From: Prescottella defluvii
GTDB lineage: Bacteria; Actinomycetota; Actinomycetes; Mycobacteriales; Mycobacteriaceae
Length of the DNA stretch: 64,000 nt
Direction of reading: 5' to 3'
Assembly: GCA_029690005.1 (NCBI GenBank)
Contig: CP121458.1
Coordinates: 248,001 to 312,000, forward strand
Shown here: positions 1 to 10,669 of the stretch, one piece after another
Layout: each line of letters opens with the position of its first letter
Numbering within the stretch: the first letter of the stretch is position 1
Program-made: the position numbers and the translations under genes
Notes under the pieces: model-generated
Database searches by the model: none
What the model was told of the DNA's origin: nothing
What the model saw: only the letters and a program-made list of their open reading frames with translations

Positions 1-1
1 C

Positions 2-1045
2 GTGCGTTTTCCAGCCTGGATGTGGCGGAACACGGTCATGCTCGACTTTGCGTCCTGGCTCAGGCAACACAACGCCGACAGAGCCGCGGACGGTGGTTCC
101 CCGGCCGGTTTCTACGGGCTCGATCTGTACAGCCTGCACCAATCGACGCACGAAGTCATCGACTACCTGGATCGCGTCGACCGGCAGGCGGCCGACCGGG
201 CACGTCAACGGTACGCGTGTTTCGACCAGGTCCCGAGTAGTGACGGTCGGGCTTACGGGTACGCCGCCGCCTTCGGCGCCGGAGAGTCCTGCGAGACCGA
301 CGTTGTCGACCAGCTGCGGGAGCTGCAGCGCCACGCCATCGACTACGTCCAAGCCGACGGAGTCACCGCCGAGGACGAGCAGTTCTATGCCGAGCGCAAT
401 GCCTGGAGCGTCCGCAACGCCGAGGAATACTATCGGGCGATGTTCCGTGGGCACGTATCGTCCTGGAACCTCCGGGATTTTCATATGGCCGACACCCTCG
501 ATGCCCTGACAGCCCACCTCGACCGCCGCTATGACAACTCCTCACGCGTCGTGGTGTGGGCCCACAACTCCCACGTCGGTGACGCGCACGCCACCGAAGC
601 CGGCGCCCACGGCGAAACCACACTCGGACATCTGGTCCGTGAACGACATCGCGACCAGTGCCGCCTCATCGGGTTCACCACGCACCACGGAACCGTCACC
701 GCCGCAAGCGAATGGGGAGGGATCGCCGAACGCAAGATCGTCCGCCCAGCCCTCGCCGGCAGCGTCGAGGAACTCTTCCACGAGATCGACAAGGAGTCGT
801 TCCTCGTCCGCACCACGAACGACGACACTGTGGCCGACACCCTTCGGACCGCACGACTCGAGAGAGCGATCGGCGTCATCTACGTGCCCGAGACCGAACG
901 ACACAGCCACTACTTCCACGCCCGACTCTCGGACCAGTTCGACGCCGTCATCCACATCGACACCACCCACGCACTCGAACCCCTCGAATGCACGAGCGTC
1001 TGGGTCGACGGAGAACGGCCTGAGACCTACCCCACATCACTGTGA
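2..1045 (+). CDS. Erythromycin-esterase family protein (5' partial)
   Basis: The reading frame is open from the window edge, so the N-terminus is missing. The 347 visible residues carry two blocks typical of the erythromycin esterase superfamily: [14 protein letters not shown] near residue 155 and [13 protein letters not shown] near residue 185, the His-containing block before the last third of these proteins. True members hydrolyse a macrolactone ester, but most actinobacterial homologues have unknown substrates. In mycobacteria a related domain follows a phosphoribosyltransferase domain in the dormancy protein Rv2030c; whether that domain lies upstream here cannot be seen. It precedes and converges with the ACP/dehydrogenase operon. 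Family assignment is solid; the substrate is unknown. Confidence 0.85.
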   Translation: MRFPAWMWRNTVMLDFASWLRQHNADRAADGGSPAGFYGLDLYSLHQSTHEVIDYLDRVDRQAADRARQRYACFDQVPSSDGRAYGYAAAFGAGESCETDVVDQLRELQRHAIDYVQADGVTAEDEQFYAERNAWSVRNAEEYYRAMFRGHVSSWNLRDFHMADTLDALTAHLDRRYDNSSRVVVWAHNSHVGDAHATEAGAHGETTLGHLVRERHRDQCRLIGFTTHHGTVTAASEWGGIAERKIVRPALAGSVEELFHEIDKESFLVRTTNDDTVADTLRTARLERAIGVIYVPETERHSHYFHARLSDQFDAVIHIDTTHALEPLECTSVWVDGERPETYPTSL

Positions 1046-1130
1046 AGGAGTCGGGAACGCAGCCGTCCAACTGGCGAAAGGTGTTACGCGCCGGGACCAT
1101 CGACGACGTCACCGGTCGGCCCTGGAACGA

Positions 1131-1379
1131 TCACGAGGCCCGCACGTCCTGCACGTAGCGCACGATGTCGTCGAGGGTGGTCAGCCGAGCATAGTCGACC
1201 TCCGGAACATCCACCCCCAGAGATGATTTCATACCGGTCAGGAAGTTGAGCCAGTCCATCGAGTCCAGGTCGATCTGGTCGCGGAGCGGCCGATCCTGGA
1301 CCAGATCGTCCGGTCCCACCTCCGGGGCGACGGCGCGCAGCGCCTCGATGAGCGAGACTCGGATCTCGTCTGCGTCCAT
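1131..1379 (-). CDS. Stand-alone acyl carrier protein
   Basis: This 82-residue protein has the phosphopantetheine attachment motif LDSMDW, with Ser40 as the expected carrier residue. The ATG at 1379 was chosen because an AAGGAGG ribosome site lies just upstream and the ACP helix I starts directly after it; an upstream in-frame ATG at 1430 would add 17 unlikely residues and overlap the E2 end. It is the last gene of the leftward synthetase-E1-E2 operon, 16 bases after the E2 stop. No ketosynthase or other fatty-acid synthesis gene is near, so it probably carries an acyl group made or used by the adjacent dehydrogenase complex. That role is inference. Confidence 0.85.
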   Translation of the reverse strand: MDADEIRVSLIEALRAVAPEVGPDDLVQDRPLRDQIDLDSMDWLNFLTGMKSSLGVDVPEVDYARLTTLDDIVRYVQDVRAS

Positions 1380-1395
1380 CACACGGCCCTCCTTC

Positions 1396-2498
1396 TCACA
1401 TCTGCTCCGGATGCTGCAGCAGATCCGCAACCTCAGCGAGGAACAGAGCGCCCCGTCGTCCGTCGCTCACGCGGTGATCCGCGGCAAGGCTGGCCACAAC
1501 CGTCGGGACCACCCGCACCTCGCCGTCGACCGCCCACGGCCGATCGACGGTCCGCCCGAAACCGACCAGAGCGACCTGCGGCGGATAGATGACACCGATC
1601 ACCGATTCGACGCCCTCGTCGCCCAGGCTGGTGACTGTGAGCGTCGGATCCGACATCTCCGAGCTGCGCATGCTGCCCGCCCGAACGCGGCGCACCAGAT
1701 CCGCCAAGTCCGCGCCGATCTGCTCGAGACTCTTGTCCCCGACGTCATGGATCGCGGGCGCCACCAGACCGCCCTGCCGCAACGCGATCGCCACTCCCAC
1801 GTGCACCGACTCCGCAGTCTCGAAACCCCCATCACGCCAGAAGCCGTTCATGTCGGGATACTTCCTCGCCGCGAGCGCAACGGCCTTGACCTGCAGCACC
1901 ACCGGCAGTAGACGTTCGGTGACCGACCGTTCGGCGTTGGCTTCCGACAGCCAGTCCAGTGCGTGGGAGAGCGAGATCCGTTCCGTGAGGTAGTAGTGCG
2001 GGATCTCGCGCTTGGACCGGCTCATCGCCGCGGCGATCGCCCGTCGGGTTTCGGCCGTCCGGTCGACCGGTGCCGACGCGGCAGCCGCCGACTCGACGTC
2101 GTCGAGGGTGATCGCCCCCTCCGGACCCGTCCCGACGATCGACCCGAGATCGATGCCGCGCGCTGCCGCCTCGCGGCGGGCCGCCGGTGTCGCTCGGACA
2201 CGAGCGGGACGTTCGCGTTCCGCAGGCATCGCGGTCGCAGCCGGGCGGGATGGCGCCTCCTCCCGGGCTCGAGCAGCGTCGCGATCGTCATCCCCACCGG
2301 TATCGTCCGTCCCACCGGCACAAGCAACTCGTACACGGTCCCGTCGTGCCAGCACTCGACCTCGACCGCCGCCTTCGTCGTCTCCACGACGGCGATGATC
2401 TGACCTCGTTCGACCGTGTCACCAGGCTTCACCAACCACTCATTCAGCCGACCTTCATCCATGTCGGCTCCGAGCGACGGCAGCGTGAAGTCGATCAA
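1396..2498 (-). CDS. 2-oxoacid dehydrogenase E2 (lipoyl acyltransferase), frameshifted
   Basis: The product should be the E2 core of a pyruvate-, acetoin- or branched-chain-type dehydrogenase, passing the acyl group from lipoate to CoA. Domains in order: a lipoyl domain with Lys42 in ETTKA, a peripheral-subunit-binding domain ([19 protein letters not shown]), and a catalytic domain ending with the DHRVSDG active-site block. The lipoyl domain and the rest are in different frames; adding one G to the GGG run near 2264 joins them (LLEPGEEAPS) and gives 367 residues. The start is TTG, overlapping the E1-beta stop by four bases (TTGA), which indicates translational coupling. No E3 gene is present, so E3 must come from elsewhere. 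Confidence 0.85.
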
Positions 2499-3480
2499 AG
2501 CGAATCCCCTGCAACGGAACCCACCAATTTGGTGGCCGAAGCCACGATCCTGTCCGGCTGCGGCAGCGTCGCCTGCTCGAGATGACGCGCGTACGGGATC
2601 GGGACCTCCCGGCTGCACACCCGCGCCGGCGGCGCGTCGAGATCGAAGAAGGCATCCTCCACGATGCGCGCCATGATCTCGCCGGCCAGGCTGCCCGAGC
2701 GCCAGCCCTCGTCCACGACGAGTGCACGGTGTGTGCGACGAACCGAGTCGACGATCGTGGAGGTGTCGAGCGGGCGCAACACTCGAAGGTCGACCACCTC
2801 CGCGTCGATCCCGGACCCGGCCAACAGGTCCGCCGCCTCGATCGTCTTCGGGAGCGAACCACCGTAGGTGATCAGCGTGATGTGCGTGCCAGGCCGGCGT
2901 ACCCGGGCCGACGCGATATCCACCGGCCCGGGTTCGATGTCGTCGGAGCAGTTGTAGCGCTGTGTGTGCTCGAAGATCACCACCGGATCCGGATCGGCGA
3001 GCGCGGGCCCGAGCATCCCCCGCGCATCCTCGACCGTCGCCGGCGCCAGCACCGTGATGCCGGGGACGTGGGCGTACCAGCACTCGAGGCTGTGCGAACG
3101 TTGCGCGGCCAGTTGCCGTCCCGCGCCTGTCGCCATACGCACCACGAGCGGGACCGAGAACTGCCCCCGGACATGTGCCGCAGGGCAGCGGCGGTGTTGA
3201 CGATCTGGTCGAGCGACAGGAGGCTGAAGTTGACCGTCATCACCTCGACGATCGGCCGCATTCCTCCCAGCGCCGCACCGATTCCCACGCCGACGAATCC
3301 GAGCTCCGACAGCGGTGTATCCCGCACCCGATCCGGACCGAACTCCTCGAGCAGCCCTTTGGACACGGCATACGTGCCGCCGTAGCGCGCCACGTCTTCA
3401 CCCATGAGGAAGACCCGAGGATCGCACTGCAGCGCCTCCCGGATCGAATCGCGCACCGCCTCACGATAGGTGAGCTTCAT
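2495..3480 (-). CDS. 2-oxoacid dehydrogenase E1 beta subunit, frameshifted
   Basis: This is the beta half of the thiamine-diphosphate E1 component. The N-terminal part ([33 protein letters not shown]) and the C-terminal part (the DLRVLRPLD block) are both typical, but they lie in two frames. Adding one G to the five-G run near 3165 restores [18 protein letters not shown] and a 328-residue protein of normal length. The ATG at 3480 overlaps the end of E1-alpha by 20 bases, and the stop overlaps the E2 start. The order alpha-beta-E2 is the usual one. The acceptor substrate (pyruvate, acetoin or branched 2-oxoacid) cannot be settled from sequence alone. Confidence 0.87.
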
Positions 3481-4478
3481 CCCCGTACCCCACTGTCGAT
3501 TCCTCTACCGGCGTCATGACGTCACGCTCGAGGGTTCCGACGTCCTCCCAAGTTCCGGCATCGGCGAATTCGACTGCCACACGGACCTCCTCGTCGGCCT
3601 GGTGTTGCATCTCCTCGAAGCTGCGCGCGGACACGATGCCGACCTGCTCGAGCCTCGCCCGGCAGGTGTCGATCGGATCCCGCTTCTTCCATTCCTCCAC
3701 CTCCGCCTTGTCCCGGTACAGCTCCGGGTCGAACATCGAATGCGCGCGAAAGCGGTAGGTCGAGTACTCGACGAAGAACGGACCGTGCCCCTCACGCACG
3801 TGCCCAGCCGCGGTCACGGTGGCCGCGTGACTGGCGAATACGTCCATCCCGTCGACCTTGAGCGTCGGAACCTTGAACGACGCGGCCTTGACGCACAGGT
3901 CGGTCTGCGACTGCGCCCGTTCGATGGCCGTACCCATCGCGTACAGGTTGTTCTCGCAGCAGAACAGAACCGGAAGGCGCCACAGAGCAGCGAGGTTCAT
4001 GGATTCGTGGAAGGCTCCCTCGGCAACTGCGCCGTCTCCGAAGAAACACGCGGTGACGTTCCGACGCCCCTGCATCCGGTCGGCGAGTGCAAGACCCACC
4101 GCGACGGGGAGGCCGCCCGCCACGATTGCATTTCCACCGAAGAAGTGCGTGTCGGCGTCGAAGAGATGCATCGAGCCGCCCCGCCCGCGCGAACAGCCCT
4201 CGCGTTTGCCGAACATCTCGGCCATGATCGCGTTCATGGACACTCCGCGGACCAGGGCATGGCCATGCTCGCGGTAGGTCGCGACGACGTTGTCCTTCGC
4301 CCGCAACGCGTGCAGAGCGCCGACTGCAACGGCCTCCTCTCCGACGTAGAGATGTAGGAATCCACGAATCTTCGTCGCGCCGTAGAGCTCGGCGGCGTTC
4401 TCCTCCATGCGCCTGATCCGGACCATGTCGAACAGCAGCCTGCGGCGTATTCCGGATCCTCCGGCAGTGGCGTGGTCA

Positions 4479-4479
<1 letters not shown>
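3461..4479 (-). CDS. 2-oxoacid dehydrogenase E1 alpha subunit, frameshifted near its start
   Basis: The E1-alpha fold is evident: [12 protein letters not shown] near the N-terminus, [11 protein letters not shown], the phosphorylation-loop region [11 protein letters not shown], and the thiamine-diphosphate motif GDG...ENN around [17 protein letters not shown]. The ATG at 4479 gives [14 protein letters not shown], after which one base is missing near 4437; restoring it yields [13 protein letters not shown] and 339 residues. Without the correction the frame runs on from the upstream synthetase and mimics a 989-residue fusion. The start overlaps the reconstructed synthetase stop (TGATG). The sequence is closest to the PdhA/AcoA type of bacterial heterotetrameric E1. 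Confidence 0.87.
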
Positions 4480-6091
<1,612 letters not shown>

Positions 6092-6166
6092 CGCCTCTCC
6101 CGGGCGGGGCACGTCTGCAACCTGACCCCTCCGATGATCGATCCTTCGCTCGAGCGCGGCGTACCG

Positions 6167-6185
6167 ACAGGGAAAAGGTCCCCAA
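6167..6185 (-). promoter_or_regulatory. DosR-like half-conserved palindrome
   Basis: Read leftward, the site is TTGGGGACCTTTTCCCTGT. Its first half matches the mycobacterial DosR consensus TTSGGGACTWWAGTCCCSAA at eight of eight positions; the second half keeps only the CCC core with spacing one base short. It lies about 75-95 bases before the synthetase start and about 80 before the divergent hydrolase, so it could serve both. Local base loss in G/C runs is frequent in this window. No DosR gene is in the window; the assignment is tentative. Confidence 0.3.
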
Positions 6186-6262
6186 CCCGGCCGACTGGCC
6201 AGCTCGGTCACCACGACACCGGTGACGATGGGCCCTGTTCCACGGCACACGAGTGGTGTTCG

Positions 6263-7132
6263 ATGGCCCGCATGGATGTCGCCGAATCGCCGATACCACG
6301 AATCGAATGGCGCACCATCACGGTCGAGAAACGACAGACGCGCTACGGCGTCGGCGGCACCGGCACTCCGGTGTTGTTCCTGCACGGGTGGGGCATGACC
6401 CACCGGGCGTACCTGCGGCCGCTCTCGCACCTGACCCGCAACCGTCTCCGAGTGTTCGCACCGGCCCTACCCGGCTTCGGCGGCACCGCGGACCTTCCGG
6501 TCGAACACCGATCACTCACGGGTTACGCGCGATGGGTGTGGAGGTTCTGCGAGGCGGCCCAGGTCCCGACGCCGATCACGGTCGTCGGCCATTCGTTCGG
6601 GGGCGGCGTCGCAATCCAGTCCGCCCACGACTTCGCCTCCCTTGCTTCACGATTGATACTGGTCAACTCGATCGGAGGCTCCAAATGGGCCGACGGCCGC
6701 GGCGTGATCCGGGCGAGCAGCGAACGGCCGCTTTGGGACTGGGGCCTGCACCTGCAGGCGGATCTGACCATGCGCCGAGAGGCCACGCGCGTGCTACCGG
6801 TGATCACACGCGAGGCCGTTCCGAACGTCCTTCGCAATCCGCGCGCCGTGTGGCGAGTCGCACACCTCGCGCGCACCGCCGATCTCGAGGAAGAACTCGC
6901 CGAACTGCGCGCCCGGAGACTCCCCATCGTCATAGTGTGGAGCACCCGGGACACGGTGATTCCGGAGTCCACCCTGCTCTCGCTGCGAACCAGCTTGGGT
7001 GATCCAGCCCTGGTGACCGTGCCCGGTGGCCACACCTGGTTGATCGGCGACCCTGCCAGGTTCGGCGAGGTCATCACCAACATCGTGTCGGCGCCACAGG
7101 AAGCCGAGGACGAGAGCAGGCGGAACGACTGA
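6263..7132 (+). CDS. Alpha/beta hydrolase
   Basis: This 289-residue alpha/beta-hydrolase has the oxyanion-loop HGWGMTH near residue 41, nucleophile elbow GHSFGG with Ser111, acid candidate Asp230 in STRDTVIP, and His257 in GGHTW, so the triad is complete. No signal peptide or membrane segment is seen, so it is likely cytoplasmic. Two in-frame ATGs (6263 and 6272) are possible; neither has a strong ribosome site. It is divergent from the synthetase-dehydrogenase operon and shares a 171-base promoter region with it, so a linked role as a thioesterase or esterase for the same acyl chemistry is plausible but unproven. Confidence 0.85.
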   Translation: MARMDVAESPIPRIEWRTITVEKRQTRYGVGGTGTPVLFLHGWGMTHRAYLRPLSHLTRNRLRVFAPALPGFGGTADLPVEHRSLTGYARWVWRFCEAAQVPTPITVVGHSFGGGVAIQSAHDFASLASRLILVNSIGGSKWADGRGVIRASSERPLWDWGLHLQADLTMRREATRVLPVITREAVPNVLRNPRAVWRVAHLARTADLEEELAELRARRLPIVIVWSTRDTVIPESTLLSLRTSLGDPALVTVPGGHTWLIGDPARFGEVITNIVSAPQEAEDESRRND

Positions 7133-7408
7133 TCACCGGGCCCCGGTGTCGGCACCGGACCGAGCCGTCGCGTCGACCACGGTGTGCACCGACCAGCGCC
7201 CCCTCACCCATTCTGCCGAGGTCGGTCGCCGGAATCCGGCACGGACAAGAGCGGAATCCATTGCATCGAAGTCGAAGTCGTCACCCGCCGGCCTGAGGCC
7301 CCACCTCGGGGGCCGCCGCTCGCGGTGAACGACCTGCCCTGTCGCGTCCCGAATCGTGAGGACCGTGCACATGGGGTCGATGTTCACACAGACATCGAAC
7401 TGCTCCAT
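7133..7408 (-). CDS. Conserved hypothetical protein, 91 residues
   Basis: A small soluble protein beginning MEQFDVCVNIDPMC and ending in a basic, Arg-rich tail. I do not recognise a domain. It has beta-rich alternation in the first 40 residues and codon use like its neighbours (G/C third positions), which supports it as a gene. Its stop abuts the hydrolase stop, so the two genes converge with no gap. There is no signal peptide, membrane segment or catalytic motif. Confidence 0.6.
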   Translation of the reverse strand: MEQFDVCVNIDPMCTVLTIRDATGQVVHRERRPPRWGLRPAGDDFDFDAMDSALVRAGFRRPTSAEWVRGRWSVHTVVDATARSGADTGAR

Positions 7409-7536
7409 ACCCCGATGCTGCCCCGTCTCGCGTCGATCGGAAAGAGTCGTCGGTCATCACGGCCGGACGGAACCAAACGTATCGAGGGAACCGGCCGGTC
7501 CAGGAACGGACGGGCCAGTTCGGCCCGACGGTCCCG

Positions 7537-7902
7537 TCAGCCTCGATAGCCCAACTCGGCGGCTGTTTGCTTCGCCGCGACCGTCACCGGCACCGCGTAG
7601 GCCGCCGTGCCGTACGCACAGTTCTCCGACCAGTTGCCGCCGAGGTCCGACGTCTCGAATCGCATTGCGACGATGACATTTCCACCACGCTGCGCGGCCT
7701 CGTTGATCAGGCGCCCCATCGCCTCGTTGCGGCTCTCGGTGAGATTCTTGGTCATTCCCTGCAGTTCGCCGCCCACCAGGGACTCGAGGCCTGCGCCGAT
7801 CTGCGATCCGATGTTCCGGGACCGGGCGGTCAGTCCGAAGACCTCGCCGATCACGCGCTGGATCTCCCACCCGGGAATGTCGTTCGTTGTCACAACAAGC
7901 AT
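7537..7902 (-). CDS. YbjQ/UPF0145 family protein
   Basis: The 121 residues fit the UPF0145 (YbjQ, DUF74) family end to end. It starts MLVVTTNDIPGWEI, then the GxxxxSRNIGSQIGAG-type block, and a centre with repeated Asn and Gly (GGNVIVAMRFETS) that forms the pentameric barrel in solved relatives. Length is normal for the family (about 105-125). The function is not established; some relatives are called heavy-metal-binding on weak evidence. It appears to be a single-gene unit. Confidence 0.85.
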   Translation of the reverse strand: MLVVTTNDIPGWEIQRVIGEVFGLTARSRNIGSQIGAGLESLVGGELQGMTKNLTESRNEAMGRLINEAAQRGGNVIVAMRFETSDLGGNWSENCAYGTAAYAVPVTVAAKQTAAELGYRG

Positions 7903-8132
7903 GAGGGCGACCCTATTTGAGGTTCGACGCGTTATGTCTCATCGTTTGTTCCCACCGCGCCGGGCAGACGCCGTTATCGGGCGGCGTCATCCGGAGAACG
8001 CAGTCGTCATCCGGATTGCGCACCCCAACGAATACGTACCGGTAGGACTCTGGTGCAAGCACCAAGGCAAGGGTTCAATGACTTCGTACACCCCGTGAGG
8101 CAGACGCGGGGTGGAAAGAAGGTACCGAACGC

Positions 8133-9101
8133 ATGTCCACCCCAACGGACACAGGTCGGGAGCAGACCGGCGATCACCCCAACCCCAACGACTGGGAAGA
8201 GGTCTCACACGCCGCCGCGGCCTACTTCCCGCATCAACTCACCCCGCTCTCATCAACAGGTCCCAGATCCGTCGCGCTCGAGAACGTAGGGATCGGCCCG
8301 GTCGGGATTGCCCGGATCGATTGGGGTTCAGACGCAGAGGTGTGCGTCCGCTCCGAGCATCCCGGCGCCTTCGCCGTGAACATTCCGCTGTCAGGTCGCC
8401 TCGACTCGGTCACCGGCCGACACGAAATCTCCTCGGCCCCAGGCACCGCGACGATCTGCCCGCCCGATGTCCTCACGACCTTTCCTCACTGGAGTGGTTC
8501 GTGCGCGATCCTCGGGGTGCGCTTCGACCGCGCCCACCTCGAGCGGGAGATGAGCCGGGCACTCGGCCGTCCGGGCGCCCGACTACCGATGCAACTCGAC
8601 CTCTCCACCCCTGTCGGCGCAAGCTGGCTCCGGTTCGTCCGGTCCATGTCGGAACAGATGCGCGATCCGTACTCCGTGGTTCGGAACGACCTCGTCTCCG
8701 CGCAACTGCTCAGCGCCGCGACGACCGGGTTCGTTCTCGCCGCGGTTCCCGAAGACGTCCCGGGCGCGAGTGAGGCGCGTCCACGAATCGTCAAACGGGT
8801 CATCGACGCGATCCACGACGACCCGGCACACGACTGGACCGTGCTGGAAATGGCGGAACGAGCCGGGGTCGGCGTCAGGCGACTCCAGGACGGCTTCCGC
8901 CGGTACGTGGGCCGGAGCCCGACCGAGTACCTCGCCGACGTTCGGCTCGGGAGGGTCCGCCAGGACCTCGCGGCGGCCGGACCGGGCGACACAGTCGGCA
9001 CGATCGCACTGCGATGGGGGTTCGCCCACACCGGCAGATTCGCGGCCGCCTACCGCAACCGATTCGGCACCGTCCCCTCCGCTGCACTCCGAAGCGCCTG
9101 A
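8133..9101 (+). CDS. AraC-family regulator with AraC-binding-like sensor domain
   Basis: A 322-residue protein. Residues about 30-200 form the AraC-binding-like sensor domain seen in regulators of aromatic and amine catabolism, and residues about 220-320 form the double helix-turn-helix, with MAERAGVGVRRLQDGFRRYVGRSPTEYL as helix set one and IALRWGFAHTGRFAAAYRNRFG as the second. The ATG at 8133 follows AAGAAGG. The 40-base gap to the next gene on the same strand suggests a regulator and its target, the dioxygenase-like gene. The inducer is unknown. Confidence 0.9.
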   Translation: MSTPTDTGREQTGDHPNPNDWEEVSHAAAAYFPHQLTPLSSTGPRSVALENVGIGPVGIARIDWGSDAEVCVRSEHPGAFAVNIPLSGRLDSVTGRHEISSAPGTATICPPDVLTTFPHWSGSCAILGVRFDRAHLEREMSRALGRPGARLPMQLDLSTPVGASWLRFVRSMSEQMRDPYSVVRNDLVSAQLLSAATTGFVLAAVPEDVPGASEARPRIVKRVIDAIHDDPAHDWTVLEMAERAGVGVRRLQDGFRRYVGRSPTEYLADVRLGRVRQDLAAAGPGDTVGTIALRWGFAHTGRFAAAYRNRFGTVPSAALRSA

Positions 9102-9141
9102 TCTCCCTGTCCCCCAACGTCATCCATCGAAAGGTACTGCC

Positions 9142-9702
9142 GTGTTCTTCCCAGTCCGCTTCAGCTGGACCGGCGTACCAGCGCCGATCGATGAGACACC
9201 GGTGAGCACCCCGCTCGTCCTGGAGGGGCGCGTCGAGGACGGGGCCGGTCGGGCCGTGCCCGGCGCGACCGTGCTCGTCCGACACAGCGACGAATCCGGG
9301 ACCGCCCGGTGCGACGCCCGCGTGGCCGCCACCGGAACCTCGGACGGTGACGGACGATTCGTCGTCACGACGGTTCAGCCGGCGCCCTATCGGATCTTGC
9401 CGAGCGACGCGACCGGTTCGTTCGTCTCCCACGAGGGCTGGCATCCGTGGCGACCCGCACATCTGCACGTGACCGTCCAGGCGCCGGGCATGTATTCGCT
9501 CACCACACGGCTGCACTTCCGTCGCGACGACTGGATCCGGCACGGCGCGCCGACCTCGTCGATCCTCGACCCGCGTCCCGGGGCCGACGGCATCGACCGC
9601 GCCATGTACCACTTCACGCTCGCGCCCGTCACTCAGCTGGCGTCGACGTACTCCGCGTACCCCACACCCTCGATCGCGTCGCCGCCGAACTGGCCGGTGT
9701 AG
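9142..9702 (+). CDS. Short intradiol-dioxygenase-like protein
   Basis: The 186-residue product matches the catalytic half of intradiol ring-cleavage dioxygenases: a GRVEDGAGRAVPGATV strand, GTSDGDGRFVV, then APYRI and HPWRPAHLHV, which supply one Tyr, the Arg and the two His expected around Fe(III). Catechol 1,2-dioxygenases have about 280-300 residues and a first iron-ligand Tyr in a GPFY-type motif; here that segment reads SWTGVPAPIDE and I see no such Tyr. The GTG start at 9142 has AAAGG upstream. The last 70 bases overlap the convergent gene. It may be a divergent or inactive dioxygenase fold, probably controlled by the adjacent AraC protein. Confidence 0.7.
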   Translation: MFFPVRFSWTGVPAPIDETPVSTPLVLEGRVEDGAGRAVPGATVLVRHSDESGTARCDARVAATGTSDGDGRFVVTTVQPAPYRILPSDATGSFVSHEGWHPWRPAHLHVTVQAPGMYSLTTRLHFRRDDWIRHGAPTSSILDPRPGADGIDRAMYHFTLAPVTQLASTYSAYPTPSIASPPNWPV

Positions 9703-10669
9703 CGGAAGCTGCCCACGAAACCCGCCCCGAGGCCGTGAGCCCAGTCGCCGGACGCCTCGCACTCGAGGAACAGCACCTCACTCCCCGCCTCGTCGACGAG
9801 CCGCCAGCGGTACCGATCCGGCACGGTCATCGTCCGGCCGTCCGGGTCCGCAGTCGCTGATCTGCAACGCGATCGACCGTGAACGTGCAGCCCGTCGCGT
9901 ACCCGTAACTGCTGCCATCCACCGCCCGGATGTACGCGGTGCGGATCAGCGGGGTTCCGAACGGGCCGCTCACATGGGTGAGCAGCACCTGGGTTCGGTC
10001 GTCGACGTTCACGATCTGGTAGGTGAAGACCTGGGCCGGCAGCTTCGCCCGAGTTGCGATCGACGGCGGAAGCAGACTGTGCGGTCCTGCGCCACAGGCG
10101 TGTTCGAGTGCGCACAGCCCCGAGACCGAGGTCTCTCCGACGACACCGTCGTACTCGCACAGCAGACTCCAGTGCCGGTACAGCCCCGGAATGTCGAAGA
10201 AGCGGGTGATGGTGCCGGTCCCTCGCAGGCTCAACTCGACGCCCACCTCGGGGTGGTGCCGCGCGACGGTGAACGTCGGGTACCGGCCGTCGATCGCGAT
10301 GTCGTCGCCGAACCGCAGACGGGAACCGTCGTCGGCGAAGTCGCAGTCGCGGGCGGTGCTGTAGTGCAGGAACTGGCCGTGCGTCATCGCGGCCGTCGAC
10401 GACACGACCGTGGTGGTGTCCCGTGGCGTCGTCGCGACGGCGTGATCGTTCGCGAACACGGTGACCTCGGGCGTGCCGACGATCGCCATGATTCCGAAAT
10501 ATCGATGCGGTTCAGGAAGATTCGGCACCATCACGCCGTAGTGCGCCCAGTTGAACCACCGCCCGGCGGGAGGTCGCATGGACGGCGGCGCCGACAACGG
10601 CCGTTCCGGACCGGAGCCGACGCGGTTGACGACGCCGACGACCCGTTCGGCGAGCGACTGCCCCGCCAT
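9633..10669 (-). CDS. Conserved hypothetical protein, frameshifted
   Basis: Two frames join into a 345-residue protein if one C is added to the CCC run near 9840 (restoring RLRTPDGRTMTVPDRYRW). The sequence is soluble, beta-rich and rich in aromatic and Asp-Gly turns (FNWAHYGVMVPNLPEPHRYFG near residue 40). I do not recognise the family with certainty; it looks like a lipocalin-style or carotenoid-hydratase-style beta barrel, but that is an impression. The ATG at 10669 directly follows the dnaX stop with no gap, so it could be read on the dnaX transcript. Confidence 0.65.
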
